DNA from: Galbitalea sp. SE-J8
GTDB taxonomy: Bacteria; Actinomycetota; Actinomycetes; Actinomycetales; Microbacteriaceae
DNA: 36,189 bases
Direction: 5' to 3'
Assembly: GCF_030345695.1 (NCBI RefSeq)
Contig: NZ_JAUASV010000028.1
Span: 1 to 36,189, forward strand
The stretch's first letter is position 1; each line of letters starts with the position of its first letter. The notes under the pieces were generated by a model, which saw only the letters and a list, made by a program, of their open reading frames with translations, had not been told where the DNA came from and searched no databases. Positions 15,335 to 23,105 of this stretch are shown here, piece by piece. The position numbers and the translations under genes were made by a program.

Positions 15335-17050
15335 ATGAGCGACGCAGCCCGCCCCTGGTTGACGAGCTACGCCGACGGCGTGCCGCACGACATCGAGACC
15401 CCGACCGGTTCGCTGTACGACCTGCTGCATCGGTCAGCGCAGACCTACGCCGACCACGTCGCGCTCGAGTTCTTCGGCGCCGAGACCAGCTACGCGCGCC
15501 TCGACGCCCAGATCGGCCGCGCCGCCGCGGCGCTCGCCGAGCTCGGCGTGAAGAAGGGCGACCCGGTCGCGATCGTGCTGCCCAACGCCCCGCAGCACAT
15601 CGTCGCGTTCTACGCCGTGCTGCGCCTCGGCGCGATCGTCGTCGAGCACAACCCGCTCTACACGCCGAGCGAGCTCGAGCACCAGTTCGAGGATCACGGC
15701 GCGACGACCGTCATCGCCTGGTCGAAGGTCGTCGGCACGATCCAGGGCTTCGCCGAGCGCCGCGGCGTCACGAGCATCGTCTCGGTCGACATCATCCGGG
15801 GCATGCCCGTCCGGCTGCGGCTCGCGCTGCACCTGCCGATCCCTCGCGCGCGGTCGTCGCGCGCCGAGCTGCGCGCCGAGGTCTCGGGGGTGCTGCGCTG
15901 GGACGACCTCGTCGCGCACGAGCCGCTCGCGGCATCCGTTCCCGGTCCGGGCGCCGACGACGTCGCGCTCATCCAGTACACGAGCGGCACGACGGGACGG
16001 CCGAAGGGCGCCACGCTGACCCACGCGAACCTGCTCGCGAACGCGGCCCAGGCCCGTGCCTGGGTGCCGCAGATCGAGCGCGGGACGTCCGTGGTGTACG
16101 CCGTGCTGCCGATGTTCCACGCCTACGGGCTCACGCTGTGCCTCACCTTCGCGATGTCGATGGGCGCGCGGCTCGTGCTGTTCCCGCGATTCGACCCCGA
16201 CCTCGTGCTCCCGGTGATCACGAAGCGTCCCGCGACGTTCCTGCCGGCGGTTCCGCCGATCTACGACCGGCTCACCCGGGCGGCGGATGCGAAGGGGGTC
16301 TCGCTCGACGGCATCCGCATCGCGATCTCCGGGGCGATGGCGCTGTCGAGGTCGGTCGTCGAGCCGTGGGAGGCGAAGACGCACGGCGTGCTCGTCGAGG
16401 GCTACGGGCTCTCGGAGACGAGCCCCGTGCTGATGGCGAACCCGGTCGCCGGCAACCGCAAGGCCGGCACGATCGGCCTGCCCATGCCGAGCACCGAGGT
16501 GCGGGTCGTCGACCCCGAGGACCCGATGACGGATGTCGCGGCCGGCGAGCCGGGCGAGCTCGTCGTGCGCGGTCCCCAGGTGATGAGCGGCTACTGGAAC
16601 AAGCCCGACGAGACCGCCGCCGTGTTCGTCGACGACCCCGCGGGCGGGGCGCCGTGGTTCCGCACGGGCGACATCGTCGCGATCGACGCCGACGGATTCG
16701 TGTCGATCGTCGACCGCATCAAGGAGCTGATCATCACGGGCGGCTTCAACGTCAGCCCGACCGAGGTCGAGGACACCCTGAAAGCCTTCGACGGCATCGC
16801 GGATGCCGCGGTCGTCGGACTGCCCGACGCGCGCCACGGCGAACGGGTCACCGCCGTCGTCGTGCTCGAGCCGGGCGCGACGCTCGACGAGAGGGCAGCG
16901 GAGAAGCACGTGCGCGAGACGCTCACGCCCTACAAGGTGCCGCGCGAGTGGCACGTCGTCGACGAGCTGCCGCGCTCGCTCATCGGCAAGGTGCAGCGCA
17001 AGATCGTGCGCGACGACCTGCTCGCGCAGCAGCCCGGTCAGCCGGGCTGA
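15335..17050 (+). CDS. Long-chain acyl-CoA ligase (FadD-like)
   Basis: 571 residues. The adenylate-forming enzyme motifs are in order: P-loop YTSGTTGRPKGATLTH, then FHAYGLTLCL, GYGLSETSP, RTGDIVAIDADGF and KELIITGGFNVSPTEVED, ending with the catalytic Lys of IGKVQRKI. It would activate a fatty acid with ATP and CoA via an acyl-AMP; the closest match in style is long-chain fatty-acid ligase, but chain length cannot be fixed. ATG at 15335 is chosen because CAGAAT (15323-15328) sits 6 bases upstream as a leaderless promoter and the family start lies here; the upstream frame from 15284 is not conserved-looking. It stands alone, convergent with the DUF3097 gene. Confidence 0.93.
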   Translation: MSDAARPWLTSYADGVPHDIETPTGSLYDLLHRSAQTYADHVALEFFGAETSYARLDAQIGRAAAALAELGVKKGDPVAIVLPNAPQHIVAFYAVLRLGAIVVEHNPLYTPSELEHQFEDHGATTVIAWSKVVGTIQGFAERRGVTSIVSVDIIRGMPVRLRLALHLPIPRARSSRAELRAEVSGVLRWDDLVAHEPLAASVPGPGADDVALIQYTSGTTGRPKGATLTHANLLANAAQARAWVPQIERGTSVVYAVLPMFHAYGLTLCLTFAMSMGARLVLFPRFDPDLVLPVITKRPATFLPAVPPIYDRLTRAADAKGVSLDGIRIAISGAMALSRSVVEPWEAKTHGVLVEGYGLSETSPVLMANPVAGNRKAGTIGLPMPSTEVRVVDPEDPMTDVAAGEPGELVVRGPQVMSGYWNKPDETAAVFVDDPAGGAPWFRTGDIVAIDADGFVSIVDRIKELIITGGFNVSPTEVEDTLKAFDGIADAAVVGLPDARHGERVTAVVVLEPGATLDERAAEKHVRETLTPYKVPREWHVVDELPRSLIGKVQRKIVRDDLLAQQPGQPG

Positions 17051-17067
17051 GGAGGCCGCGCCCCGAG

Positions 17068-17143
17068 TCCCGTGTGAGGACGTTTTGCGCGCGTGAGGAC
17101 GCCGCGAACCGTCCTCATGCGCGCAAAACGTCCTCACACGGGA
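17068..17143. repeat. 76-bp inverted repeat, copy B of the palindrome family
   Basis: Arms 17068-17101 and 17110-17143 (34 bases each) pair around an 8-base loop with a single non-Watson-Crick position, which is a G-U pair if the plus strand is transcribed. Like copy A at 4623, each arm has two GTGAGGACG units 19 bases apart. It lies between convergent genes and supplies the last codons and the TGA stop of the DUF3097 gene. Confidence 0.9.
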
Positions 17144-17997
17144 AGGGACGGGCGGGGCGGCGGCGGCGCCGTCACGAAGTCGATGAGCTCCTCGACCCGG
17201 CCGAGCATCTCCGGCTCGAGATCGGCGAAGCCCCGCACCGTGCCCAGGATGCGCTGCCAGGCCCGGGCCACATCCGCCTGACTCCCGTGCGGCCAGCCGA
17301 GCGCCTCGCACACGCCGTGCTTCCAGTCCACCCCCCGCGGCACGACGGGCCACGCCGCGACCCCGATCCGAGCGGGCTTCACGGCCTGCCACACGTCGAC
17401 GAACGGATGCCCCACCACCCGCACGAAGCGCCCGTGCGGTGAGCGCGCCACGGCATCCGCGATCGCGCTCTCCTTGCTGCCGGGCACGAGGTGGTCGACG
17501 AGCACGCCCAGGCGGCGGGCCGCGGTCGGCGCGAACTCCGCGACGATCGCGGCCAGGTCGTCGACGCCGTCGAGCTGCTCGACGACGACGCCCTCGACCC
17601 GCAGGTCGTCGCCCCAGACCCGCTCGACGAGCTGGGCGTCGTGCTTGCCCTCGACGAGGATGCGGCTCGGCAGCGCGACCCGGGCGCGCTGGTCCGCGAC
17701 CGCGAACGAGCCGGATGCCGTGCGGGCCCGCCCGCTCGGCGCGGCCGCGCGCGGGGCGACGAGCGTGACGGGCCGGCCCTCGATGAGGAAGCCGCGTCCG
17801 AGCGGGAAGGCGCGCACGAGCCCGTTGCGGTCCTCGAGGTGCACGTTGCCGACCTCGACGCGCATCACGGCGCCGACGAACTCGGGCTCCACGACCTCGA
17901 CGACGAGGCCGCGCTCGGCGGGGTGCTCGGGCGGCGGCGCCGGCCTCGCGCGGCGGTCGAATCCGGCGAGCACGTCGGTGCCGTAGCGGTCGTTCAT
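17134..17997 (-). CDS. DUF3097 family protein, possible Toprim-like domain
   Basis: 287 residues. The middle part, RILVEGKHDAQLVERVWGDDLRVEGVVVEQL followed by VDDLAAI and VLVDHLVPGSKES, is the DUF3097 signature of actinobacteria. The spacing of Glu in VEGKHD and the acidic VDHL motif resembles the metal-binding residues of Toprim domains, so a nucleic-acid role is possible but inferred. The N-terminal part is beta-rich. The protein ends SLPV-stop, and these last codons come from the palindromic element, so that element's insertion or spread may have set the present C-terminus. The gene begins at ATG 17997 and appears to be its own transcription unit. Confidence 0.85.
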   Translation of the reverse strand: MNDRYGTDVLAGFDRRARPAPPPEHPAERGLVVEVVEPEFVGAVMRVEVGNVHLEDRNGLVRAFPLGRGFLIEGRPVTLVAPRAAAPSGRARTASGSFAVADQRARVALPSRILVEGKHDAQLVERVWGDDLRVEGVVVEQLDGVDDLAAIVAEFAPTAARRLGVLVDHLVPGSKESAIADAVARSPHGRFVRVVGHPFVDVWQAVKPARIGVAAWPVVPRGVDWKHGVCEALGWPHGSQADVARAWQRILGTVRGFADLEPEMLGRVEELIDFVTAPPPPRPSLPV

Positions 17998-18051
17998 GCA
18001 TCCATCCTCGCGATGCGACGCCGCACCGGGCGGTGGCCGCGCCGCGTTCGG

Positions 18052-18077
18052 CCGGGTGAGCGGTCGCGATTCACCGG
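18052..18077. repeat. Hairpin with 20-bp repeat, copy 1
   Basis: CCGGGTGA pairs with TCACCGG (one bulged base) around the 11-base loop GCGGTCGCGAT. The 20 bases at 18053-18072 are identical to 19258-19277. It is about 60 bases beyond the stop of the TetR gene, so it may be a terminator; the two copies also bracket the TetR/oxidoreductase pair. Confidence 0.7.
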
Positions 18078-18135
18078 TCCGGCCGGGCCACCCCTTCCTC
18101 GACGCCGGTCCCCGACCGTGCGCTGGCCTCGGGAG

Positions 18136-18741
18136 TCAACCGGCCCGCAGCATCCGCGTCGCTACCTCGGCCAGCGATGCCAAGAACCGGCTGCGGTCGA
18201 TCTCGAGCGGGTACTCCCCGAAGGCATCGGAAAGTATCCAGAAGTGACTGAGCGCAGACATCAGCACGGCGGCGAGCCCGCCGACGTCGACCGCTGGGTC
18301 CGGTGCCTGACTTCGGAGCCAGGCGGTGAAGGTCTGGTGCACACGACGCAGTTCGTTGTCGCGGATGCGGTCGAGCAGTTCGGGGAATTCGGCGAGGTCG
18401 CGCAACAGCAGTCGGTTGACGTCCCGCTCGGCGTCGAGCCGGCGCAGGCTCGCGTCCGCGACCGCGAGGAACTGACCGGACCCCGCCGGGATGCCGGCGA
18501 GTTCGACGGGGTCGAGCAAGTGCCCCAGTTCCGAGGTGTGCTGCAGCTGATGGGCGACTCCCGCCTCCAGCAGCTCCTTCTTGCTCGCGAAGTGCCGATA
18601 CAGCCCGCCGGCACCCGGCGTCAGGCCAGCGGCCGCCTCGATCTGGGCGATCGTGGTACCGCGGAATCCCTGGCGGCCGAACAGGTCCATGGCGGCGTCC
18701 ACGACCCGCTGCCGTGCCGTGCCGCTAGTCGACGTCGGCAA
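18136..18741 (-). CDS. TetR family transcriptional repressor
   Basis: 201 residues. The N-terminal helix-turn-helix reads RVVDAAMDLFGRQGFRGTTIAQIEAAAGLTPGAGGLYRHFASKKELL, a clean TetR DNA-binding domain; the rest is the helical ligand and dimer domain, which cannot be linked to a ligand. The start is TTG at 18741, which overlaps the end of the oxidoreductase gene by 17 bases; no ATG or GTG gives a complete first helix. It very likely controls its own operon through the 28-bp palindrome at 19130. Codons in this gene are visibly less biased to G/C third positions than those of neighbours, suggesting separate origin. Confidence 0.92.
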   Translation of the reverse strand: MPTSTSGTARQRVVDAAMDLFGRQGFRGTTIAQIEAAAGLTPGAGGLYRHFASKKELLEAGVAHQLQHTSELGHLLDPVELAGIPAGSGQFLAVADASLRRLDAERDVNRLLLRDLAEFPELLDRIRDNELRRVHQTFTAWLRSQAPDPAVDVGGLAAVLMSALSHFWILSDAFGEYPLEIDRSRFLASLAEVATRMLRAG

Positions 18742-19120
18742 GTGTCAGCTCATAGTGCACGGTCGTCCAACCCTTTCGGCGATGCATCCACGGGACCATC
18801 CAGCCGTGCAGCACAGGATATCGACGCGCGAGCGCTTCGGATGCGATTCGCGCCTCCGAACCGCGCAGCGCGCGAGCTCTCCCCTCTCGCACCGGGCCGA
18901 CCGGGCGACCTCGGAGGGTGCTCGGCGCCACCCGCACCTCCGGGAAATTGCGCAGCCGCTTGTATTTGCCGGCCGCGTCGTAGGTGCGGAAATACCCGTG
19001 GCCGTCGACGACCACCAGGCTGACCGGGGTGGCGACCCAGCTGCCATCCCGCCGCCGCGTCTGAAGCTGGATCGTACGCCACGTCGCCCAGTCCCGCGGG
19101 GTGACCTTCGCGCTCGGCAT
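18725..19120 (-). CDS. PPOX-class F420-dependent oxidoreductase (Rv2061-like)
   Basis: 131 residues, the right length for this family of split-barrel proteins. The visible blocks TIQLQTRRRDGSWVATPVSLVVVDGHGYFRTYDAAGKYKRLRNFPEVRVAPSTLRGRPVGP fit the TIGR03666-type, in which F420H2 or flavin binds at the KxxRLRN region and the substrate is reduced. The physiological substrate is unknown. ATG at 19120 is preceded by GAGGAGGG 7 bases upstream. It is the first gene of a two-gene unit with the TetR repressor, a pattern usual for enzymes that detoxify a compound sensed by the regulator. Codon use is less GC-extreme than in surrounding genes. Confidence 0.87.
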   Translation of the reverse strand: MPSAKVTPRDWATWRTIQLQTRRRDGSWVATPVSLVVVDGHGYFRTYDAAGKYKRLRNFPEVRVAPSTLRGRPVGPVREGRARALRGSEARIASEALARRYPVLHGWMVPWMHRRKGWTTVHYELTLADVD

Positions 19121-19129
19121 GGTGCCCTC

Positions 19130-19157
19130 CTCTGTAAGTAACTAGTTACTTACAGAG
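19130..19157 (-). promoter_or_regulatory. TetR operator, perfect 28-bp palindrome
   Basis: The arms CTCTGTAAGTAACT and AGTTACTTACAGAG are exact reverse complements, centred between 19143 and 19144. The AT-rich core GTAACTAGTTAC stands out in this GC-rich DNA. It lies directly before the ribosome-binding site of the oxidoreductase gene, so the bound repressor would block the start of the two-gene transcript. Size and symmetry fit TetR-family operators. Confidence 0.9.
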
Positions 19158-19256
19158 TACTCCAGTGCGGAGAGGGCGGGAACACGACCGGGGATTCTCC
19201 GGCACGCGACCACAGCGGGGTTCAAACCGGCGCCACCGCCGTGACCCACCCCGGTC

Positions 19257-19283
19257 CCGGGTGAGCGGTCGCGATTCGCCCGG
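19257..19283. repeat. Hairpin with 20-bp repeat, copy 2
   Basis: CCGGGTGA and TCGCCCGG pair (one T-G position) around the same 11-base loop GCGGTCGCGAT as in copy 1 at 18052. It begins 5 bases after the methyltransferase stop, reading on the minus strand, and so could terminate that gene. Confidence 0.7.
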
Positions 19284-19287
19284 CAGG

Positions 19288-20787
19288 TCAGCGGATGCCG
19301 AGCAGCCCGTCGATCGCGAGCTCGCGCAGCTCGGGCAGCAGCTCCGCCCGCAGCGCGGCGGGCGATGCATCGAGCAGCCCCGCGACCGCGTCGATGATCG
19401 TGCCGACCGTGAGCTCGCCGTCGCACGCGCCGACGACCGCGGCGAGCGCCGTGCCCGCGGGCACCTCGCGCGCGAAGCCGCCGCCCTGCACGAGCTCGAT
19501 CGCCGCGGGGTGCTCGTCACCCGGCCAGTAGTGCCGTCGCTCGGTCACGTCGGGCGCGACCTCGGGCCGGAGCTCGGCGAACGCGGTGTCGGTGAGCGGC
19601 GCGAGCCGGTCGACGGTCGCCAGCGTCGCCGCGATGCGGGAGCCGAGCCCGCCCGACACCGCACCGGTGAGGCGCTCGAGGCGGCGCCACGGCATCCGTT
19701 CGGTGCGCGGCCGGCGCAGCGTGAGGTAGCCGAAGCCGATGCCCGAGACGCCGCGGTCGGCGAAGTCCTCGAGCCAGGCGGCGTAGAGCTGCTCGAAGCG
19801 GGCGCTGCCGGGCAGGGTGCCGCCGTCGCGGATCCAGGTCTCGGCGTAGGCGGCCGGGTCGAGCCGCTCCCGCTCGATGACCCAGGCGTCGAGTCCGGTG
19901 CCGTCGAGCCAGCCGCGCACCCGGTCGAGGCCGTCGGCGCCGTCGCGGTACTCCCAGTTGCCCAGGAGCTGGGCGACACCGCCCGCGGTGAGGTGCGCGC
20001 CGACCGAGCGGACGATCCGCTCGACGATCCCGTCGCCGACGGCGCCGCCGTCGCGGTAGTCGTACAGCGGCACGCCCTCGACCCGCGGCGTGATGACGAA
20101 CGGCGGGTTCGAGACGACGAGGTCGAAGCGCTCGCCCGCGACCGGCTCGAACAGGTCCCCCTGCCGCAGCTCGAGGTCGTCGACGCCGGCGAGCGCGGCG
20201 TTGAGCGCGGCGAACTCGAGCGCGCGCGGCGAGAGGTCCGTCGCGACGACGCGGTCCGCGTGCCGCGCGAGGTGCACCGCGAGGATGCCCGAGCCGGTGC
20301 CCAGGTCCAGCGCGCTCCCGACCCGGGTCGGCACCACGAGGCTCGTGAGCGTCGTCGTCGCCCCGCCGATGCCGAGCACGTGGCGCTCACCGACCGCGCG
20401 GCCCGTGGCGAGCTCGCCGAGGTCGCTCGCGACCCACCACTGCCCGACGCCGTCGTCGTCCTCGAACGCGTAGGGCCGCAGGTCGACCGCCGGGGTCACG
20501 GTCTCGCTGTCCGCCGTGACGAGACCGAGCCCGACCGCTCCCTCCACGCCGAGCGTCGGCAGCGCGCCGTCCGCCTCCTGCCGCGGCACCGGGAGCCCGA
20601 GCACGAACAGGCGCGCGAGCGCGGCGAGCGCATCCCCGCGGGACTCGAGCGCGCGCACCGCCGGCAGCCGGTGCGATCGGAACAGCGCGGATGCCGCATC
20701 CGCTCCCCAGGCGGCGTCGAGCCCGTCGACGGTGAATCCGGCCGCGGAGAGGTCCGCGCGCAGCGCCGGGACGAGGGAGTCAGCCAC
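19288..20787 (-). CDS. Class I SAM-dependent methyltransferase, large (DUF7059-type N-terminus)
   Basis: 499 residues. The central domain has motif I LDLGTGSGILAVHLARHA near residue 160, the acidic ATDLSPRALEFA, and the catalytic SNPPF near residue 226, the signature of N6-adenine or N5-glutamine methyltransferases (HemK/RsmC-like group). About 150 residues precede it and 200 follow; both flanks match a common actinobacterial architecture of unknown function, so this is not PrmC itself. The target is likely rRNA or a protein, but cannot be decided. GTG at 20787 is chosen because TTGAAT (20794-20799) lies 6 bases upstream as a leaderless promoter. The longer frame to 21801 passes through unrelated DNA. 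Confidence 0.85.
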   Translation of the reverse strand: MADSLVPALRADLSAAGFTVDGLDAAWGADAASALFRSHRLPAVRALESRGDALAALARLFVLGLPVPRQEADGALPTLGVEGAVGLGLVTADSETVTPAVDLRPYAFEDDDGVGQWWVASDLGELATGRAVGERHVLGIGGATTTLTSLVVPTRVGSALDLGTGSGILAVHLARHADRVVATDLSPRALEFAALNAALAGVDDLELRQGDLFEPVAGERFDLVVSNPPFVITPRVEGVPLYDYRDGGAVGDGIVERIVRSVGAHLTAGGVAQLLGNWEYRDGADGLDRVRGWLDGTGLDAWVIERERLDPAAYAETWIRDGGTLPGSARFEQLYAAWLEDFADRGVSGIGFGYLTLRRPRTERMPWRRLERLTGAVSGGLGSRIAATLATVDRLAPLTDTAFAELRPEVAPDVTERRHYWPGDEHPAAIELVQGGGFAREVPAGTALAAVVGACDGELTVGTIIDAVAGLLDASPAALRAELLPELRELAIDGLLGIR

Positions 20788-20819
20788 ACGGCCATTCAAC
20801 CTGAAAGCTCCGTGACCGT

Positions 20820-20862
20820 TTCGTTCCGCGGCCGACGCGGAGCGAAGCCGGGGACATAGCGT
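20820..20862 (+). promoter_or_regulatory. Inverted repeat and -10 upstream of small gene
   Basis: TTCGTTCCGCG (20820-20830) and CGCGGAGCGAA (20836-20846) form an 11-bp inverted repeat with one T-G position and a 5-base gap. TAGCGT (20857-20862) follows as a possible -10. The inverted repeat would cover the -35 region, so it may be an operator for the 113-residue protein gene. Confidence 0.35.
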
Positions 20863-20892
20863 GAGCACCGTTCCAGACGCAGGAGGTCGGCC

Positions 20893-21234
20893 GTGCAACG
20901 CGTGTTCTACGCGGGAGGCTCGTTCCTGACGAGCGACCAGATCGCCGAGGCGCTGTTCGACTACGCGGCGGCGCTCGCCACGAGCCCGCTCGCCGACGTC
21001 GTGCACGTGCCGATCGTCGACGAGCGCTCGACCCGGCAGTCGGTCGCGACGCTGCTCATCGGCCCGGCGAGCCAGCTCATGTCGATGGCCGCCGACATCG
21101 ACGGGCTCGTCGACCCGATCGACACCGAGACCGTCGAGGAGCTCGAACGGCGGGCGCTGCTCGTCGGCGCGTCCCGCCCGGTGCCCGAGGCTCTCCGCGA
21201 GGGCGTGGCCCCGTCGAACGACTACGAGGTCTAG
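20893..21234 (+). CDS. Conserved-looking hypothetical protein, 113 aa
   Basis: GTG start at 20893 with a strong GGAGG 6 bases upstream. The protein begins MQRVFYAGGSFLTSDQIAEALFDYAAALA and contains VVHVPIVDERSTRQSVATLLIGPASQLMSM; it is acidic, mixed alpha/beta, with no membrane segment or signal peptide. I do not recognise a named family. The clean ribosome-binding site, normal codon bias and lack of low complexity argue that it is a real cytoplasmic protein. It is divergent from the methyltransferase and convergent with the VOC gene. Confidence 0.75.
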   Translation: MQRVFYAGGSFLTSDQIAEALFDYAAALATSPLADVVHVPIVDERSTRQSVATLLIGPASQLMSMAADIDGLVDPIDTETVEELERRALLVGASRPVPEALREGVAPSNDYEV

Positions 21235-21247
21235 CGCGACCGCGCCG

Positions 21248-21631
21248 TCACGACGCCGCGACGACCGCGAGCACGTTGCCTGCCGGATCGGTGAACCACG
21301 CGATGTCGGGGCCGTGGCCGCGCATGACGCCCTTCGCGTCGACCGGCATGAGCCGGCTCGCGTTGTAGATCGTCGTGTCGACACCGCGGCCCCGGAGGTC
21401 GTCGACCGCCGCATCGACGTCGTCGACGGGGAAGTCGAGAATCGTGAAGCTCGCGGGCTCGTGGTCGGGCTTCGGATAGACGAGCACGCGGCCGCCGCTG
21501 CCGAGGTGGAGCAGGAGCATCCCCATCTCGTTGCGGCTCGTCGTGAGGCCGAGCACGTCGCGATAGAACCGTTCGGCGGCGTCGAGGTCGTCGACGCTGA
21601 ATCCGGAGAACGCGCCATCCGCTGTGAACAT
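21248..21631 (-). CDS. VOC (glyoxalase/bleomycin resistance) family protein
   Basis: 127 residues, one VOC module pair: SGFSVDDLDAAERFYRDVLGLTTS in the first half and FPVDDVDAAVDDLRGRGV then DIAWFTDPAGNVLAVV in the second. This is the typical betaalphabetabetabeta repeat, which binds a metal between the halves; Glu or His ligands are not all evident, so it may not be an enzyme. Substrate unknown. ATG at 21631 has GAGGAGAG upstream. It lies in a run of small minus-strand genes without clear common function. Confidence 0.87.
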   Translation of the reverse strand: MFTADGAFSGFSVDDLDAAERFYRDVLGLTTSRNEMGMLLLHLGSGGRVLVYPKPDHEPASFTILDFPVDDVDAAVDDLRGRGVDTTIYNASRLMPVDAKGVMRGHGPDIAWFTDPAGNVLAVVAAS

Positions 21632-21683
21632 GGCGACACTCTCCTCGCCCGAGCGCCGGCGCGGTAGGCCCGGCGCGGCCCGC

Positions 21684-22022
21684 TCAGCCGCCGAGCGGCT
21701 GCGTCCACGGCACCGCCTGCTCGGGAAGCACGATGCGGAACTCCTCGAAGTGGTCGACGACGGGGAACGGGTCGTAGTACTTGTGCAGCAGGAGGCTCCA
21801 CTCGAGGAACGCCTGCGATTCGCGCCAGCCGGTCAGGTGGTCCTCGAGCGCCTTCCAGCGCACGAGCAGCAGGTAGACGCCTTCGTCACGGATGCTTCGG
21901 GAGATGGTGAGACCGCGGAACCCGGGCGACGCCGCCATCAGATCGGAGGCCTCGGTGAACGCTGCCTCGAAGTCGGCTTCGGCGCCGGGCTTCACGTACA
22001 GGTACGCGTGCTCGGTGATCAT
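21684..22022 (-). CDS. Antibiotic biosynthesis monooxygenase (ABM) domain protein
   Basis: 112 residues from ATG at 22022, giving MITEHAYLYVKPGAEADFEAAFTEASDLMAASPGFRGLTISRSI, followed by YLLLVRWKALEDHLTGWRES and ending VPWTQPLGG. This is the dimeric alpha/beta barrel of the ABM/YgiN type, which includes quinol monooxygenases and haem-degrading enzymes; the substrate cannot be inferred. The longer frame to 22166 is rejected because the family begins at MITEHA. CACACT lies 7 bases before the ATG (22030-22035), again suggesting a leaderless transcript. Confidence 0.85.
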   Translation of the reverse strand: MITEHAYLYVKPGAEADFEAAFTEASDLMAASPGFRGLTISRSIRDEGVYLLLVRWKALEDHLTGWRESQAFLEWSLLLHKYYDPFPVVDHFEEFRIVLPEQAVPWTQPLGG

Positions 22023-22132
22023 GCCCCCCAGTGTGGCGCCCCCCGTTTGCGGGCGACAGGACCCCGTGCGGGGGTGACCGTTCGGGGAACATCGGGTGAA
22101 CGATCCGCGCCCGGCGCGTAATCTGGTCGACG

Positions 22133-22624
22133 ATGAAGCCGCTGACCGAGGACGAGATCCGGGCAAGTTTCGTGAATGCGACCGAGGAGGACCTCGAGCG
22201 GATGCCCCTGCCGGGCCTGCACGAGACCGTCTGGGAGGATCGCGAGTACCTCGGATGGCGGGATCCGGCGAACCCGTTGCGCGGCTACATCGTGCACTGG
22301 TCCGAGGGCGCGGACGGCGAGCGGCCGGTCGGCATCCTGGTGCGCACGGTCGGGCCGCACCGCGGTCGCGGCAGCGCCATGTGCTCGTTGTGCCACACGA
22401 CGCAGCCGCTCACCCAGGTGAGCCTGTTCTCGGCGCCGAAGGCGGGGGCGGCCGGTCGACGCGGAGACACCCTCGGCACCTACATCTGCGAGGACCTCGC
22501 GTGCTCGCACATCATCCGCATGGCCCCGCCGCACCTGCAGGCATCGGCCGACCTGGAGCGCCGCGCCGCCGGCCTGCTCGGCCGGGTGCAGAGCTTCACG
22601 TCGGACGTGCTGAAGACCGCCTGA
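22133..22624 (+). CDS. FBP-domain zinc-binding protein (FusB C-terminal-like)
   Basis: 163 residues. MKPLTEDEIRASFVNATEEDLERMPLPG and the four-cysteine treble clef CSLCHT ... YICEDLACSHIIR fit the FBP domain, related to the zinc-binding C-terminal part of FusB/FusC, proteins that bind elongation factor G and release it from fusidic-acid-stalled ribosomes. Many actinobacteria have a single such protein of unknown role; a link to EF-G or ribosome rescue is inference. TAATCT (22119-22124) lies 8 bases before the ATG and there is no ribosome-binding site. Its 3' end overlaps the convergent hypothetical gene by 29 bases. Confidence 0.87.
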   Translation: MKPLTEDEIRASFVNATEEDLERMPLPGLHETVWEDREYLGWRDPANPLRGYIVHWSEGADGERPVGILVRTVGPHRGRGSAMCSLCHTTQPLTQVSLFSAPKAGAAGRRGDTLGTYICEDLACSHIIRMAPPHLQASADLERRAAGLLGRVQSFTSDVLKTA

Positions 22625-23105
22625 GCCGTTCCAGGCGCGCGACGATCGGCCCCAGTCCGTACTCGTCGAACAGCGCGCCCGTCCCGTCGACCGCGGGGTC
22701 GCCCCAGACCTCGAGCTCGAGGGCGCGGCCGCCGACCGCGATCCAGAGCAGGTGCGTGACGTAGCCGCCCTCGGCCGTGTACAGGTCGGGCACGAGATAG
22801 TCGTCGATCGCGCGCATCCGCACCCCCGCGACGTCCTCCCACGCGAGCCGCAGGAACGGCGCCTCGATGCCCGCGAACAGCGCGATCCCGTCGACCGTCG
22901 CGACGAGGCTGAACCACCCGTCGCGCCTCGGCTCGCGGCCGTGCGGGAACCGCGCGAGCGAGCGACGGAAGCGCTTCTCGGCTCGGGAGCGCAGCACGAG
23001 CGAGCGCGGGAACCGCTCGCGGAGCGCCGCGAGCCGCGCGGCATCCGCCCGTTCGGTCCGACGCGCCCACGCCCCGAGCCGGCCGAGCATCTCGTCGATC
23101 GTCAC
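22596..23105 (-). CDS. Hypothetical protein, 169 aa
   Basis: The frame begins with GTG at 23105 overlapping the GNAT gene stop (GTGA), and ends 29 bases inside the convergent FBP gene. The N-terminal third is Arg-rich and helical (RTERADAARLAALRERFPRSLVLRSRAEKRFRRSLARF); the rest is a compact mixed domain with GWFSLVATVDGIALFAG and GRALELEVWGDPAV. No family is recognised. No signal or membrane helix. The coupling to the GNAT gene and the normal codon bias support that it is translated. Confidence 0.7.
   Translation of the reverse strand: MTIDEMLGRLGAWARRTERADAARLAALRERFPRSLVLRSRAEKRFRRSLARFPHGREPRRDGWFSLVATVDGIALFAGIEAPFLRLAWEDVAGVRMRAIDDYLVPDLYTAEGGYVTHLLWIAVGGRALELEVWGDPAVDGTGALFDEYGLGPIVARLERLRRSSARPT

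Noticed and set aside
19288-21801. 837-codon minus-strand frame
   Set aside because: The methyltransferase begins at 20787; the upstream part crosses other genes, lacks family similarity and has shadow-type composition.
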